Shown piece after piece: positions 25,301-34,587 of a stretch of 64,000 nucleotides of DNA. The stretch is from positions 214,981 to 278,980 of the forward strand of contig NZ_LT635783.1 in assembly GCF_900128455.1 (NCBI RefSeq), given 5' to 3'. How positions within the stretch are numbered: the stretch's first letter is position 1; every line of letters starts with the position of its first letter. The translations under genes and the position numbers were made by a program. The notes beneath the pieces were generated by a model. It had not been told where the DNA came from, searched no databases, and worked only from the letters and a program-made list of their open reading frames with translations. Source of the DNA: Bacteroides mediterraneensis. Lineage in GTDB: Bacteria; Bacteroidota; Bacteroidia; Bacteroidales; Bacteroidaceae.

Positions 25301-28264
25301 GTACCCTTTTACCAGAAACTCGTCGGTGATTTTCATCGTCCTGTGACTGCACGCCACCGAATACTCGTCAAGGCTCTCCGAGTAGCTTATCCGCACGTCC
25401 GTGTCAAACAGACGGCTCATGTAGGCAGCATATACGCCTGTGGGTATCCATCGTTCCCCGAAGTTGAAGTCCAGGTCCTCAAACGGGATCTGTTCGGGGA
25501 TGTTCTCGTGCAAAGCCGCCAAAGACTCCCGTGCCTGCGGCATCATCCCGTGCCCCTCGTGTCCCTTTATCCATTCCTCCACCTCCCTCGCTTTCACCAC
25601 CACGTTACCGGCGATGAAGCGGTCGGCTATCTCGTAGTTCCCCGCTATCGGGTTGTAGTACACCCTGCCTTTCAGTGCTTCCAGCATGTCCTCCTGCGGC
25701 ATGTCGCAGATGGATTCCATGTACGGCAGGTTCACCCCGCCGTAGCGGTTGAGCGAGGCGGACAGGGCTTCTTCCGGCGATTCCGCGGCGACTGCCGTTT
25801 CCTGCGAAAAGGAAACGGGATGGTCGAATATGTCCGCCTTCACCATCGTGCCGCCCTCGCTGCGTTCCAGTGCCAGCATGTTGCGTCCCGAAGCATCCAT
25901 CATCAGCAGCTTCACGTTCTGCTTGGCGTTCAGGCAGCCGTAACGCATCACGAACTCGTCGTAGTAGGTGTTCAGGTGGCGGCGGAGCATGTCGTTTGCC
26001 TCCTGCCGTTCCGCCTCCTGTGCGTAAAGCCGCTCGTAGGTGTCGCGCATCGAGATATACAACTGCGCTTTCTCCTTCTGCATACCCTCCATGTCCAGCG
26101 GCTGGAAGGTCGCCCCGTATCGGGTCACATCTTTCAGCACGCCCACCTGATAGCGCACGCCCTGCGTGTGTACCCATGCCAATGAGCCGTCCTTCAGGTG
26201 CGGTTCCAGAGGTCGGCTGTACGGGCGGGGCATCATTTCCTCCTCCCGCTTGCGCTGCCGCTCTTCCGGTGTCAGGGCGGCTTCCTCCGCGCGGAGGGAT
26301 TTCTCCACTTCCGCTATCCGTCTGTCGTGTTCCGCCTCGAATCCGTTTTCTATCGGATAGACTACCGTAGCAGTAGCATCCTGCGGCTCTGCCGTTTTCC
26401 CTGCATCGGCTTTTTCTCTTTTCGCCTCCGTTGTTCCGGCCGCTTGTCTGGCGGCATTGGCTTCCATCTTCGTCTTTCCAAGCCGGCGCAGCTCCGCACG
26501 TCGTTCCGGTGTAAGGTCCATCATCATTTCATAAAATCCGTTGATGGGCGGGTTCGTTTCCCAGTCCAGACTGCGATACACTTCATCTTCCGGGTCATAG
26601 GATTCTTCCGCTGCGGTGCCGGGTCCCGTCTTTTCTGTTGCCGGGACAGCCGCTTCCGGTTCGGCATCAGTCGGCGCATCCGTTCCGCCACGTATGATTT
26701 CGTCCATTTCGCGTGCCTCTTCCGGTGTGATGCCGGCATCCGTTTCCGCATTTTCCTTATCCGTTGTTCTTCCCGTACCCTCCACTGGCATGGAGAACAG
26801 TGTCGGCTGCACGGGTTTCTTCCCTTTGAACTTTCCGCCTTTCTTCCTGTCCGGTTTCACACCCTGTTCAGCCATCCGTCTTTCCTCCTGCGTATAACCG
26901 AACAGGTCATACAAGTCCATTATCGGGGTTTCCGGCTGTTTTACCTCCACTTTCTGTGGTACAGCTTGCCCTTGTTCCGCTTCCTGCCTCACCGGATTTT
27001 CTTCTTTTTTCGCCTCCGACCGTTGCATTTCCTGAACTTGCGGCTGCAAGATTTCCTGCCGTGCCTGCACGACTACTGTCTGCCGTGTTTCCAGCCTTTC
27101 ATTCTTGATACCGTTGTAGCGTTCCAAGTCCAGCCGTACCGACAGGTCCTCCGACAGCATTTTATACAAATCCATCGCGATGCCCTCCACACCACCGCTA
27201 TGCGTATATATCATGGCAGGCTTGCCGTAGGGGTCGGTATCCCTTTTCGCTTCGGTATGGATGATGCGTTCCGGGTGGTCAAGGAAATATTCATTGGTAA
27301 CTACTCCGGTATAGTTGCTTCTGACTGTCCGGGTAAACAGTCTGTCCTCTTCTGAAAGTTCCTCTTTTCTTTCATTCTTTTGCAGGATTATCAGGTCGCA
27401 ACCCACCTCCGTGTTGGCGTTTTCCGAGAACAGGTTGTTCGGCATACGTATGGCGGACAACAAGTTCGCCTGTTTCATCATCAGGTAGCGCGTGCCTCTG
27501 TTGCCTTCCGTATTCAGTACGCTCTGCGAGGTGATAAATGCCACAATACCACCGTCGCGCACCGCGTCCATCCCTTTCAGGAAGAAATACGTATGCACTT
27601 TCTTCGCCGCTATCCGGTGCATTACCGACTTTTTCTCGTATTCCGCGTCAAACACGGCGATGTCCCCGAAAGGTATGTTGGAGATGGCGAGGTCAAAATG
27701 GTTCAGAAAAGGCTTCTCTATCTTCTCGAAGCCCTCCGTGCGTATCTTCTGCTGCGGGTACAGGTGTCCGAGCATCTTGCCCGTCAGCAGGTCTTTCTCG
27801 AATGCCATCACTTCCGCCTGCGGGTTGTTCGACAGCACCGGGCTGATGAACGCGCCCATGCCTGCCGACGGCTCCAGCACCAGCCTTGGGCGTACCTTGC
27901 GGTCGTACAGCACGTCCGCTATGGTGTCCGTTATGGCTTGCGGAGTGTAGAATGCCGTCAGTACCGAGGCTTTCAAAGAGTCCATATAACGCTTGTACTC
28001 CCTCTCATCCCGGCTGTTTTCCCGGATGATGCGGTGCAGCTCTACCGTCTGGGCGAACAGTTCGAGGTCAGATTTCGCCCAGTGTACGGCATCCGTCAGT
28101 TCCTGTGCCGGGTTCAGTATGCATTTCAGTCCCCCGAAGCCGCAGTACCTTTCCAGCAGCACGCGCTCCCTTTCGGTGGGCGTGCGCCTTTCCCGGTCGA
28201 GCGTGAATGCCGTCCGTATCGCCTCGATGTTGTCCCTCAGTTTCTGTTTCCTATTGAACGCCAT
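22340..28264 (-). CDS. Giant N6-adenine methylase-SNF2 helicase protein (BmhA-like)
   Basis: 1974 residues. The N-terminal methylase domain has motif [10 protein letters not shown] (130-138) and a motif IV-like SNIPFG (195-200), a variant of NPPY. A long low-complexity region rich in Glu, Lys and Gln (about 395-640) follows. The C-terminal half is a superfamily 2 helicase: [14 protein letters not shown] (Walker A near 1120), VDESHQFKN (near 1283), SGTTISNS, and the late motif [15 protein letters not shown]. Such proteins are standard in CTnDOT-type elements. Roles in protecting incoming DNA or in replication have been suggested, and I know of no settled function. Its start overlaps the DUF1896 gene by 14 bases. 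Open frames on the opposite strand are shadows. Confidence 0.88.
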   Translation of the reverse strand: MAFNRKQKLRDNIEAIRTAFTLDRERRTPTERERVLLERYCGFGGLKCILNPAQELTDAVHWAKSDLELFAQTVELHRIIRENSRDEREYKRYMDSLKASVLTAFYTPQAITDTIADVLYDRKVRPRLVLEPSAGMGAFISPVLSNNPQAEVMAFEKDLLTGKMLGHLYPQQKIRTEGFEKIEKPFLNHFDLAISNIPFGDIAVFDAEYEKKSVMHRIAAKKVHTYFFLKGMDAVRDGGIVAFITSQSVLNTEGNRGTRYLMMKQANLLSAIRMPNNLFSENANTEVGCDLIILQKNERKEELSEEDRLFTRTVRSNYTGVVTNEYFLDHPERIIHTEAKRDTDPYGKPAMIYTHSGGVEGIAMDLYKMLSEDLSVRLDLERYNGIKNERLETRQTVVVQARQEILQPQVQEMQRSEAKKEENPVRQEAEQGQAVPQKVEVKQPETPIMDLYDLFGYTQEERRMAEQGVKPDRKKGGKFKGKKPVQPTLFSMPVEGTGRTTDKENAETDAGITPEEAREMDEIIRGGTDAPTDAEPEAAVPATEKTGPGTAAEESYDPEDEVYRSLDWETNPPINGFYEMMMDLTPERRAELRRLGKTKMEANAARQAAGTTEAKREKADAGKTAEPQDATATVVYPIENGFEAEHDRRIAEVEKSLRAEEAALTPEERQRKREEEMMPRPYSRPLEPHLKDGSLAWVHTQGVRYQVGVLKDVTRYGATFQPLDMEGMQKEKAQLYISMRDTYERLYAQEAERQEANDMLRRHLNTYYDEFVMRYGCLNAKQNVKLLMMDASGRNMLALERSEGGTMVKADIFDHPVSFSQETAVAAESPEEALSASLNRYGGVNLPYMESICDMPQEDMLEALKGRVYYNPIAGNYEIADRFIAGNVVVKAREVEEWIKGHEGHGMMPQARESLAALHENIPEQIPFEDLDFNFGERWIPTGVYAAYMSRLFDTDVRISYSESLDEYSVACSHRTMKITDEFLVKGYYRHYDGMHLLKHALHNTCPDMMKKVGEDENGNDIKARDSEGIQLANAKIDEIRNGFTEWLDEQSPEFKKRLTDMYNNKFNCFVRPKYDGSHQTFPGLDLKGLGITDLYPSQKDCIWMLKQNGGGIADHEVGTGKTLIMCVSAHEMKRLGLVHKPMIIGLKANVREIAETYRKAYPNARVLYASEKDFEAANRVRFFNDIRNNDWDCVIMSHDQFGKIPQSPELQQRILQAELDTVEENLEVLRSQGKDVSRAMLRGLEKRKFNLQAKLDKVEHAIKSRTDDVADFRQMGIDHIFVDESHQFKNLTFNTRHDRVAGLGNSEGSQKALNLLFAIRTIQERTGKDLGATFLSGTTISNSLTELYLLFKYLRPKELERQDIRCFDAWAAIFAKKTTDFEFNVTNNIVQKERFRYFIKVPELAAFYNEITDYRTAEDVGVDRPHKNEILHNIPPTPDQEYFIKQLMEFAKTGDATLLGRLPLSETEEKAKMLIATDYARKMALDMRMIDPEYEDHPDNKASHCARTIAEYYRKYDEQLGTQFVFSDLGTYQPGQWNVYTEIKRKLVEDYGIPAHEIRFIQECKSEKSRKAVIEAMNEGYVRVLFGSTSMLGTGVNAQRRAVAIHHLDTPWRPSDLAQRDGRAVRKGNEIAKLYADNKVDVIIYAVEKSLDSYKFNLLHCKQTFISQLKSGALGARTIDEGAMDEKSGMNFSEYMAILSGNTDLLEKAKLEKRIASLEGERKSFNKGRRESELKLEEKMLALRNNQVAIAAMTEDWEKFMATVQIDREGNRLNPIKIDGLDSTDEKTIGKRLQEIAKNATTGGQYKRIGELYGFPIEVVSEPTLRDGLEFTDNRFVVKGNLRYNYNNGHLAMADTHAAATNFLNALEKIPGIIDQHQKRNEVLEQEIPQLQAIAGKTWKKEDELKQLKSELAALDRKIQLELAPPGENVPNGEKPSLQEGAEPKPVSMEPQLQSGYVMGDLQKENKPKGLKL

Positions 28265-28703
28265 AGGACTCCAGATAAAGCATGACGGTTCCGGTCAGCT
28301 CCGTGTAGAGCAAGTCGTGTTCGGGCGACAGGGCGAAGGTGTCATCCGACGTGTCGTAACCGCCGAGCAGGTTTTTCAAATAGGGGAACAGTTCTCGGCA
28401 AAACGCCTCGCGGTCGGAGTCCGCCACTTCGTCGGCGAACTCGTTTTCCACCACTTCACGCAGCAGTGCGTAGGGGGAGAAGTGGAGTCCTTCGAGCAGG
28501 ACGCGCATGGCTTCCTCCTGTGCGGCTTCCACCGTGCTTCCCGTCGCTCTTTCCTTCTCGAAGGTTTCCGAGGCGGCTTCCTCCCTTCCAGTAATGAATG
28601 GGGTGTCTGATACTTTGTCCGGATGATATTTTCTCAGGTAATCCAGCAGGTACAGTCCGTAGTAGGACAGCTCCGCCGGAACAATTCTCTTGTTCTGTTT
28701 CAT
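28251..28703 (-). CDS. DUF1896-family protein
   Basis: 150 residues. [19 protein letters not shown] near the start and [15 protein letters not shown] ... [13 protein letters not shown] are typical of the DUF1896 family, found almost only on Bacteroidales conjugative elements. No catalytic motif, signal peptide or membrane segment. It overlaps the methylase-helicase by 14 bases and probably forms a two-gene unit with it, separate from topB, which ends at a terminator upstream. Confidence 0.85.
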   Translation of the reverse strand: MKQNKRIVPAELSYYGLYLLDYLRKYHPDKVSDTPFITGREEAASETFEKERATGSTVEAAQEEAMRVLLEGLHFSPYALLREVVENEFADEVADSDREAFCRELFPYLKNLLGGYDTSDDTFALSPEHDLLYTELTGTVMLYLESYGVQ

Positions 28704-28709
28704 TTTCTT

Positions 28710-28722
28710 ATGGATTTAGTGG
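28710..28722. repeat. Half of a 13-bp inverted repeat around the topB terminator
   Basis: ATGGATTTAGTGG here is the exact reverse complement of CCACTAAATCCAT at 28784-28796. Related copies lie at 31088-31106 and 34176-34190. It sits between the DUF1896 start and the terminator. Confidence 0.6.
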
Positions 28723-28752
28723 ATAAATAAGATTGATTGTCAGAAAGGATAG

Positions 28753-28782
28753 AAAAAGGCACCCGGTATCCCTCCGGGTGCC
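28753..28782 (-). terminator. Terminator downstream of topB
   Basis: A perfect 9-bp GC-rich stem (GGCACCCGG at 28758-28766, CCGGGTGCC at 28774-28782) with a 7-base loop is followed on the minus strand by TTTTT (28753-28757). It ends the excision operon. Confidence 0.85.
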
Positions 28783-28796
28783 GCCACTAAATCCAT
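28778..28796. repeat. 19-bp motif GTGCCGCCACTAAATCCAT, copy A
   Basis: It matches the reverse complement of 31088-31106 at 18 of 19 positions, so the two copies flank topB in inverted orientation. It overlaps the right arm of the topB terminator. Confidence 0.6.
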
Positions 28797-28859
28797 GTGA
28801 ATAAAGAGTATCAACGAATTGAAACAGATTATGACATGAACCAGTGGCGAAGTTACACA

Positions 28860-30959
28860 TTATTTTCGTTTTCCTTTCATGTTCGTACCTTTTCTTGCGC
28901 CTTTGGCTTCGGGAAAGATGAAGTTCGTGTTGAAGTCCGCATCGAAAGTGACTTCCGCGCTGAAAGGCTTGCCCTGCTTGCTCTTGAAGCCGCTGAGGAC
29001 TCCTGTCTTTCCTTTCGTCAGTAAATCGGTCATATCTCCGTCGGTAAGTGTCTTTCCGGCTATCTGACGGAATACAGGCAGGGCGCATTCCGGGTTGTCA
29101 CAGCGCACCACCTTGCCGTAGAACTGCATCGTGCCCTTGCCGCACTTGGGACAGGTGCAGCCCGAAGCCTTGTGCCCGAAAATCTTGTTACACGCAAGCA
29201 GCTCCGTGGTGATTTTCCGTGTGTAGGCTTCAATGTCCCTCATGAAAGCCTCGTGCGGTGTCTTTCCTTTCTCAATCTTCGCCAGCTCAGCTTCCCACTG
29301 TCCGGTCATTTCTACGTCAGCGATGTCCATTCCCTTGACAATGGAATACAGGGCGAGTCCTTTCTCCGTCGGTATCAGCGACTTCTTCACACGCACCATG
29401 TATTCCCTTTTCAGCAGCGTTTCGATGATTGCGGCACGTGTGGCGGGTGTACCGATGCCGCAGTCCTTCAGTGCTTGGCGTACCTCCTCATCCTCCACAT
29501 CATCACGCCCGGCGGTTTCCATCGCCGCCAGCAGCGAACTTTCCGTGTGCAGGGGTTTCGGTCGGGTCATGCCCGAACTCATTGAGCAGCCCGCCATCGC
29601 CAGCATGTCTCCCTCTTTCCAGTCCGGCAGTATCGTGTCTTCCTTGTCACCATATACACCGCGCCAGCCTGCCTTACGCACGATGCAGCCTTTCGTCTCG
29701 AATGCCGTGCCACAGCATTCGGCTTCCACGCTTGTCGTGTCCTTCACGCACTCCGGGGAGAATGCCTCCACCATGCGTCCGGCAATCATGTCATAGATGA
29801 TCTGCTCGTTCTTGTAGAGGGCAAGCGGACGGTTCAGTGTCACCAGCAGAGCATGGTGGTCAGTCACTTTCGAGGCATCCACACAACGGCGGTTCAGTTC
29901 CCCCAGTTCCCCGATTTTCTCCGCAAGGGCAGAGTGCCCTGCCAGCCGTTCAAGCAGCAGCGGTATTTCAGCAAACACATCTTCCGGAATATGGCGGCTT
30001 GATGTTCTCGGATAGGTGACGAGCTTCGCTTCATAGAGCTTCTGTACCAGTTCCAGCGTCTGTTCCGCCGTGAATCCGTGTTTCGTGTTCGCCTCCTTCT
30101 GCAGTGTGGTCAGGTCGTACAGTAGCGGAGGGTTCTCCACCTTCTGCTTTTTTTCGACTTTGGTCACGGTGGCACACATCTTCGCCTTTACCTTATTATA
30201 TAGTGCAGCCGCCTCTTCCTTGTCCTGCCATTTCTCCACCGAGGCGAACTTCACCACCGTATCCGTATTCACGGACGGTACGGAGAAATGCAGCTGGTGT
30301 ACCGGCTCCGGCGTGAAACGTCTGTTTTCCCAGTACCGCTTGCAGACCATCGCCAATGTGGGTGTCTGCACACGCCCCACCGAGTATGTGCCGCGCCCGG
30401 CGGCTACGGTCAATGCCTGCGTGCCGTTGATGCCCACCAGCCAGTCCGCCTCACTGCGTGCCTTCGCTGCCAGATACAGGTCGTCATATTCATGCCCGTT
30501 CTTCAGTTCTTTCAATCCCTTGCGGATAGCGGTGTCCGTAAGCGAGCTTATCCACAGGCGGCGGAAGGGCAGCGTACAGCCCGTATAGGCATACAGGTAT
30601 CTGAATATCAGTTCCCCTTCGCGTGCGCAGTCCGTTGCCACTATGATTTCCTCGCTCTCGTTCCACAGCTTCGTTATCACCTTTATCTGTTTCACCGCCG
30701 CCGCGTCCGCCTTGTAGCCCTTGTCCGTCTTTACCTGGCGGGGTATCAGCATGAACTCCTCCGGTATCACCGGCAGGCTGTCTTTGCGGAAGCCCTTGAA
30801 GCCATAGCCGTCCGGCAGGGCAGGCTGTACCAGATGCCCCAATGCCCATGTCACATGGTAGCCGTTTCCCGTGTAATATCCTTCCTCTTTTCTTGTCGCT
30901 CCGGTGATGCGTGCTATCTCACGCGCCACGCTCGGTTTTTCTGCCAATATGGTAATCAT
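28860..30959 (-). CDS. topB: DNA topoisomerase III (Exc-like)
   Basis: 699 residues, a type IA topoisomerase. The Toprim domain starts MITILAEKPSVAREIA with the acidic ATDCAREGELIFRYLY motif. The SVGRVQTPTLAMV segment and the active-site tyrosine in LVTYPRTSSRHIP (Tyr316) are intact. The C-terminus has a zinc-like motif CTCPKCGKGTMQFYGKVVRC. In CTnDOT the corresponding gene is exc, the last gene of the excision operon, although its catalytic activity was reported not to be needed for excision. Length and order fit the family. It is preceded by the DUF3945 gene and the two Xis-like genes. Confidence 0.93.
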   Translation of the reverse strand: MITILAEKPSVAREIARITGATRKEEGYYTGNGYHVTWALGHLVQPALPDGYGFKGFRKDSLPVIPEEFMLIPRQVKTDKGYKADAAAVKQIKVITKLWNESEEIIVATDCAREGELIFRYLYAYTGCTLPFRRLWISSLTDTAIRKGLKELKNGHEYDDLYLAAKARSEADWLVGINGTQALTVAAGRGTYSVGRVQTPTLAMVCKRYWENRRFTPEPVHQLHFSVPSVNTDTVVKFASVEKWQDKEEAAALYNKVKAKMCATVTKVEKKQKVENPPLLYDLTTLQKEANTKHGFTAEQTLELVQKLYEAKLVTYPRTSSRHIPEDVFAEIPLLLERLAGHSALAEKIGELGELNRRCVDASKVTDHHALLVTLNRPLALYKNEQIIYDMIAGRMVEAFSPECVKDTTSVEAECCGTAFETKGCIVRKAGWRGVYGDKEDTILPDWKEGDMLAMAGCSMSSGMTRPKPLHTESSLLAAMETAGRDDVEDEEVRQALKDCGIGTPATRAAIIETLLKREYMVRVKKSLIPTEKGLALYSIVKGMDIADVEMTGQWEAELAKIEKGKTPHEAFMRDIEAYTRKITTELLACNKIFGHKASGCTCPKCGKGTMQFYGKVVRCDNPECALPVFRQIAGKTLTDGDMTDLLTKGKTGVLSGFKSKQGKPFSAEVTFDADFNTNFIFPEAKGARKGTNMKGKRK

Positions 30960-31087
30960 ACATTTTCTGTTTTAATCATTGATACTTTTGTTCCTTGTGA
31001 AATGAAACGGGGTACGCCGGTTATCCGTGGGATATATGGTGTATGGCGTATGAAGCCCCGTTTCAATCCGTTGCTTATTCTCTTGTC

Positions 31088-31106
31088 ATGGATTCAGTGG
31101 CGGCAC
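31088..31106. repeat. 19-bp motif, copy B (inverted)
   Basis: ATGGATTCAGTGGCGGCAC directly follows the stop of the DUF3945 gene on the minus strand. It is the inverted partner of 28778-28796. A shorter relative, GTGCCACTGAATCCG, lies at 34176-34190. Confidence 0.6.
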
Positions 31107-32819
31107 TCAGGAGACCTTCATGCCCTTGCTTTTCTTCGGTTTTTCCTGCTGTTGTTTCTGGGCATCGTCCTTCGGGGCGGTCTGTCCCTGCGTGAGCGGC
31201 TCTTTCAGGTGTTTGGTCGCCTCGTTGGTCTTGCCCTCGTTGTTCACGGCGAGCTGCGTGCGGCTCTCGTTCGACGGGGCAACGGTCTGTGCTAAGTCGG
31301 GGTTGTATTCAGTAGCCAGTGGACGTCCCAAATCAGGATAGAATTTCAGGTACTTTGTACAGGGCTGTCCCTTGTCATCCTTTGCGTTGGCAAGTACCAC
31401 GACTTTCCCCGCCACATAGTCCGCCTTCTGTTGTTCGGTAAACTTGTCGTCCTTCCATTTCCCTATCGGGCGGATGCTGCCGTCCTCGTTTGTCCACGAG
31501 CGGTTGCGCCGTTGTCCGTTCTCCAGATTCCCGTCTTCCTTCTGCTGCAGTCCGGGAGTATCCGGGGTTTCCTTACTCTTCTGTTTCTTCTCCTGTCCGT
31601 TTCCACGTCGCTGCGACTGTCCCTGCCACAGATACTCCGGCACAAACTCTACGTCGCGCTTGTCAGCGTTCACCTGCAGCATGGCCTCAAATTTGCGACC
31701 GCCCTTCAGTGTCACTTCCTTGGGCAGTGCCAGCCCCGCACGCAGGATTTCCTGTTCCGCTTTCGACAGTTCCGTCAGTCCGATCCGGTTCGGGATGCGT
31801 ACCTTGTTCGTTGGTACATCCACTATCTCATTCGTCAGGCGGTCAATGCTGATGTACGACTTACGGAATTCGCCGGTCTTTGTATCCGCTACATCTACCT
31901 GTCTGCCCAGATTTCCGGTCTGCTTCAGCATTTGCTTGTCTTCGTCCGTGAAAGTATAACCATTGTGTGGTACGTCAAGCCTCGGTTCATGGCGCACAAA
32001 GTGGGGCGTGAGCTTCAGCTTGCCGTCTTCCGTCTTCTGGAACGAGAGACGGGCTTGCAGCTCGTAGCTATCGCCGCCGAAAGTCGGGTTCACAGTCACC
32101 AGCCCCGTCTTCCCATAGTTCATCAGGGCTTTCATGTCCTTTTCAGAGAGGTTTTCCCTTTTCACCCCGAACTGTTCCAGCTCCTTCCAGTCCACGTCGC
32201 CGTCCGCTATCAGGTTCGTCTTTTGCGGATTCGCCTGCGTTTGCCCGTCCTGTGCCGGTTCCTGTACTTGTACAGCCTGCGTTTCCGCCGTTTGTGGCTG
32301 CTGTTCCTGATTTTTCTGTTTCATTTCTTCCATCTTATCGTCTGTTTTCTGTTCCACATTGTCTTCTTCCGTATTTTCTCTTTTCGTTTCTTCCGTAACC
32401 TGCTGTTCCTCAGCCTCCGTTTCGGCATTTTCTCTTTTCACCTCCTCCATAGCCTGCTGTACTTCAGCCTGCTGGTACGCCGATGTATCCACTTTGTGCG
32501 GTGCGAGAAGGTCTGCGTTTGCCGCAGGGTCTTTCAGCAGGTCCTTGATTACCGGAAGCAGTGCTTCCACCGTATCCGCTGCCACCCTGTAGAAACCGAA
32601 TCGTGTCGGCTCCTTACACTGGCGGTAGAAATTTCTCATGAAATTGTCTATCGCATCCCCGTGGCGGTCAAAGCGCAAAAACTCCTGCGAGTGTTCCGCC
32701 TTTGCCTGTGCCCTCTTGGGATAGCCCCCGGCATCCAGCCCGGCAACCACACTGATTTCGCCCGTCTTCTCGTCGCGAACGACCAGTACATCCTCTTGTT
32801 TTTTCTTTTTCTGTTCCAT
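31107..32819 (-). CDS. DUF4099/DUF3945 protein of the excision operon (orf3-like)
   Basis: 570 residues. The N-terminal part (DVLVVRDEKTGEISVVAGLD ... FRFDRHGD) is the conserved head of this family. A Gln/Glu/Lys-rich low-complexity region (about 120-200) follows, then the DUF4099-like domain (DWKELEQFGVKRENLSEKDMKALMNYGKT) and two DUF3945 repeats (about 290-400 and 450-530). No enzyme motif seen. Its place between the Xis-like genes and topB matches orf3 of CTnDOT. The coding sequence ends exactly at the 19-bp repeat, copy B. Confidence 0.85.
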   Translation of the reverse strand: MEQKKKKQEDVLVVRDEKTGEISVVAGLDAGGYPKRAQAKAEHSQEFLRFDRHGDAIDNFMRNFYRQCKEPTRFGFYRVAADTVEALLPVIKDLLKDPAANADLLAPHKVDTSAYQQAEVQQAMEEVKRENAETEAEEQQVTEETKRENTEEDNVEQKTDDKMEEMKQKNQEQQPQTAETQAVQVQEPAQDGQTQANPQKTNLIADGDVDWKELEQFGVKRENLSEKDMKALMNYGKTGLVTVNPTFGGDSYELQARLSFQKTEDGKLKLTPHFVRHEPRLDVPHNGYTFTDEDKQMLKQTGNLGRQVDVADTKTGEFRKSYISIDRLTNEIVDVPTNKVRIPNRIGLTELSKAEQEILRAGLALPKEVTLKGGRKFEAMLQVNADKRDVEFVPEYLWQGQSQRRGNGQEKKQKSKETPDTPGLQQKEDGNLENGQRRNRSWTNEDGSIRPIGKWKDDKFTEQQKADYVAGKVVVLANAKDDKGQPCTKYLKFYPDLGRPLATEYNPDLAQTVAPSNESRTQLAVNNEGKTNEATKHLKEPLTQGQTAPKDDAQKQQQEKPKKSKGMKVS

Positions 32820-32825
32820 TTCTGT

Positions 32826-33209
32826 TTACTTTTTTTGGTTCGTTTTTCCTTTCTTTGAGTTTTTCCCGGCTGCATCCGTTTTGCCCGGTGTCCTGTCCCG
32901 GAGTATCTCCTTCATGTGGGTGGTGATGAACATCTCCACGTCCGACTTCCGGTAATAGGTCTTGTGGCGGTGCATCCGGTATGGGAGCAGCCCGTCGCTG
33001 CGGTAGCGTTGTAGGGTGCGCTTGCTCACATGGAGCAGCATGCACACGTCCTGATTGTCCATCGTATCGTCCTCCAGCATCTCAGTCAGGGGAGGCTTCT
33101 CCTTTTTGTCCTCCTGCATGGAAGCGAGCATTTCCTGTTGCCGGTCAAGGCGGTTGAACACCTGCCTCATGCAGTCCTCAAAAGTCTTTCTGTCTAAAAA
33201 ATCCGTCAT
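32826..33209 (-). CDS. Excisionase-like HTH protein (Xis2d-like)
   Basis: 127 residues. The central helix-turn-helix MDNQDVCMLLHVSKRTLQRYRSDGLLPYRMHRHKTYYRKSDVEMF is the MerR/excisionase (HTH_17) pattern. The tail is strongly basic (KTDAAGKNSKKGKTNQKK). By position it corresponds to Xis2d of CTnDOT, which with Xis2c and IntDOT drives excision. It lies 12 bases after the next Xis-like gene. Confidence 0.82.
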   Translation of the reverse strand: MTDFLDRKTFEDCMRQVFNRLDRQQEMLASMQEDKKEKPPLTEMLEDDTMDNQDVCMLLHVSKRTLQRYRSDGLLPYRMHRHKTYYRKSDVEMFITTHMKEILRDRTPGKTDAAGKNSKKGKTNQKK

Positions 33210-33221
33210 GTGAATAAGATT

Positions 33222-33572
33222 TTAAGTTCCGTCCGGCTTCCTGCCCGTGCGGAGCAGGTAGTTGTGTTTAAGTTCTTCGAGTTTCTCCGGTGATGCCTTG
33301 ATGACGTTCTCCCGGATAATGCGTTCCACCTCGTCCGGAGGATAGCGGCAACTCCCGCGTATGATGGCATACCGGATACGTCTTTCATCCCTGAGCCGTT
33401 GCAGGGTACGCCGGCTTATCGACAGCAGGCGCATTACCTCACTGCCGTCAAGAAGTCCGGCAGTGCCGCAGTCCCGCTTTTCCGGGCTGTGCTTCCTCAC
33501 ATGGGAGGCAATCTCCTCAATGCGCCCTACAATATCTTTGTAGGCTGCACTTTCCATCGTGATTATTTCCAT
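33222..33572 (-). CDS. Excisionase-like HTH protein (Xis2c-like), first gene of the excision operon
   Basis: 116 residues from MEIITMESAAYKDIV. The HTH core is LLDGSEVMRLLSISRRTLQRLRDERRIRYAIIRGSCRYPPDEVERII. It lies first in the minus-strand operon with the Xis2d-like, DUF3945 and topB genes. The promoter should lie at about 33615-33640, with an 11-base direct repeat just upstream that may bind RteC. Confidence 0.82.
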   Translation of the reverse strand: MEIITMESAAYKDIVGRIEEIASHVRKHSPEKRDCGTAGLLDGSEVMRLLSISRRTLQRLRDERRIRYAIIRGSCRYPPDEVERIIRENVIKASPEKLEELKHNYLLRTGRKPDGT

Positions 33573-33875
33573 GTCCTTCCTTGTTTTAATTGTTGGTAAA
33601 TCAATTTGTCGGAAGCAAAATTCGCCTGTTTTCTATGGGCGGACACGGTACTTACCCGTAACTTACGTGAGATTTTTATGGATTTTCCCGTCCCGATGGA
33701 AATTCAAGAGGCATCCATGAACTTAAAATATCGGGAAACATATATTGAAAGTCATATCATACCTGTCCTAAACAGGCACAGAGAACGGAGCCAGAAGCTG
33801 CCACCGTACCCGAATCCTGCGGTTTCCGTCATAAGTGCGCCTAACTTTGTGGCAAACCGATAAAATTTTGTAGAT
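33573..33875. promoter_or_regulatory. Divergent promoter region, excision operon versus HTH genes
   Basis: For the minus strand, CGAATTTTGC (33615-33624) is one base from the -7 consensus, and ACTTAC repeats with an 11-base period lie upstream at 33650 and 33661. For the plus strand, TAACTTTG (33842-33849) is an exact -7 element 27 bases before the ATG at 33876. No gene seen in this 303-base stretch. Confidence 0.55.
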
Positions 33876-34166
33876 ATGGAAATAGTAATCATTGAGAAGA
33901 GCGCCTTTGAGATGCTCCTCGCGGGAGTGAAGGCATTGGAGGAAAGGGTAAGGACACTCGCCGAAAAGAGCGGCGACCGTAGCCTTGCCGAATGGATGGA
34001 TACGGAGGACGTGTGCCGTGTACTGCATGTCACCCCGAAGACATTGCAGGCAATACGCGACAGGCACGGCATTGCCTTTTCACAAATCGGACGCAAGTTC
34101 TATTATAAGCCAGAAGATGTACAGCGGCTCGTACCGATGCCGGAAACGGCATTGACGTCCGTGTAA
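33876..34166 (+). CDS. Small HTH protein (excisionase-type fold)
   Basis: 96 residues. The N-terminal helix (FEMLLAGVKALEERVRTLAE) suits dimerisation. The HTH EWMDTEDVCRVLHVTPKTLQAIRDRHGIAFSQIGRKFYYKPEDVQRLV is of the HTH_17 type. It is transcribed divergently from the excision operon behind a clear -7 element and is followed by a similar gene 31 bases on. It could be a repressor or a directionality factor for the neighbouring integrase. Confidence 0.8.
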   Translation: MEIVIIEKSAFEMLLAGVKALEERVRTLAEKSGDRSLAEWMDTEDVCRVLHVTPKTLQAIRDRHGIAFSQIGRKFYYKPEDVQRLVPMPETALTSV

Positions 34167-34197
34167 TTTCCGGTAGTGCCACTGAATCCGTTGTAAG

Positions 34198-34491
34198 ATG
34201 AGTGATAAGGTATTGACAAAGGATTGCGGAGTGATGGCGGATGCCATGCAGTCCGTAAGGAGAAGCCTGAAAATGGCAGACAGGATCGCCGACGGTTATA
34301 TCCCGCCGTTGGGTGGCGAGCGTTACCTCACCGACAGGGAACTGATGCAAAGGCTGCACGTGAGCAGGCGTACCTTGCAGCAGTACCGTCATGAAGGGGT
34401 ACTGCCATATTTCCTGTTTGGGGGCAAGACACTCTACCGTGAGAGTGACGTCCAGAAAGTATTGGAACGTAACTACCGTAAGGCTGACTGA
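34198..34491 (+). CDS. Small HTH protein (excisionase-type fold), second of pair
   Basis: 97 residues. The core YLTDRELMQRLHVSRRTLQQYRHEGVLPYFLFGGKTLYRESDVQKVLERNY is an HTH_17 domain, closest in feel to the Xis2d-like protein (SKRTLQRYRSDGLLPY). It is likely co-transcribed with the preceding gene. Four such proteins lie within 1.7 kb, two on each strand. Confidence 0.8.
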   Translation: MSDKVLTKDCGVMADAMQSVRRSLKMADRIADGYIPPLGGERYLTDRELMQRLHVSRRTLQQYRHEGVLPYFLFGGKTLYRESDVQKVLERNYRKAD

Positions 34492-34587
34492 TGCCTGCGG
34501 TGATTCAATGACAGAATCGGGAGACGGACAGTTTCATACGGACTGCCGCCTCCCGACAATTTTTTTTGTAAGCCATGTTTGCGGGAT

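Noticed and set aside
23966..27355. Long plus-strand open frames opposite the methylase-helicase gene (739 and 385 codons)
   Set aside because: They mirror a clearly recognisable minus-strand protein; composition is His/Val/Arg-rich as expected of antisense shadows.
28710..28796. Small invertible promoter bounded by the 13-bp inverted repeat
   Set aside because: The segment between the arms is mainly a terminator, no invertase gene is adjacent, and no promoter is visible within it; reported instead as part of a dispersed repeat.
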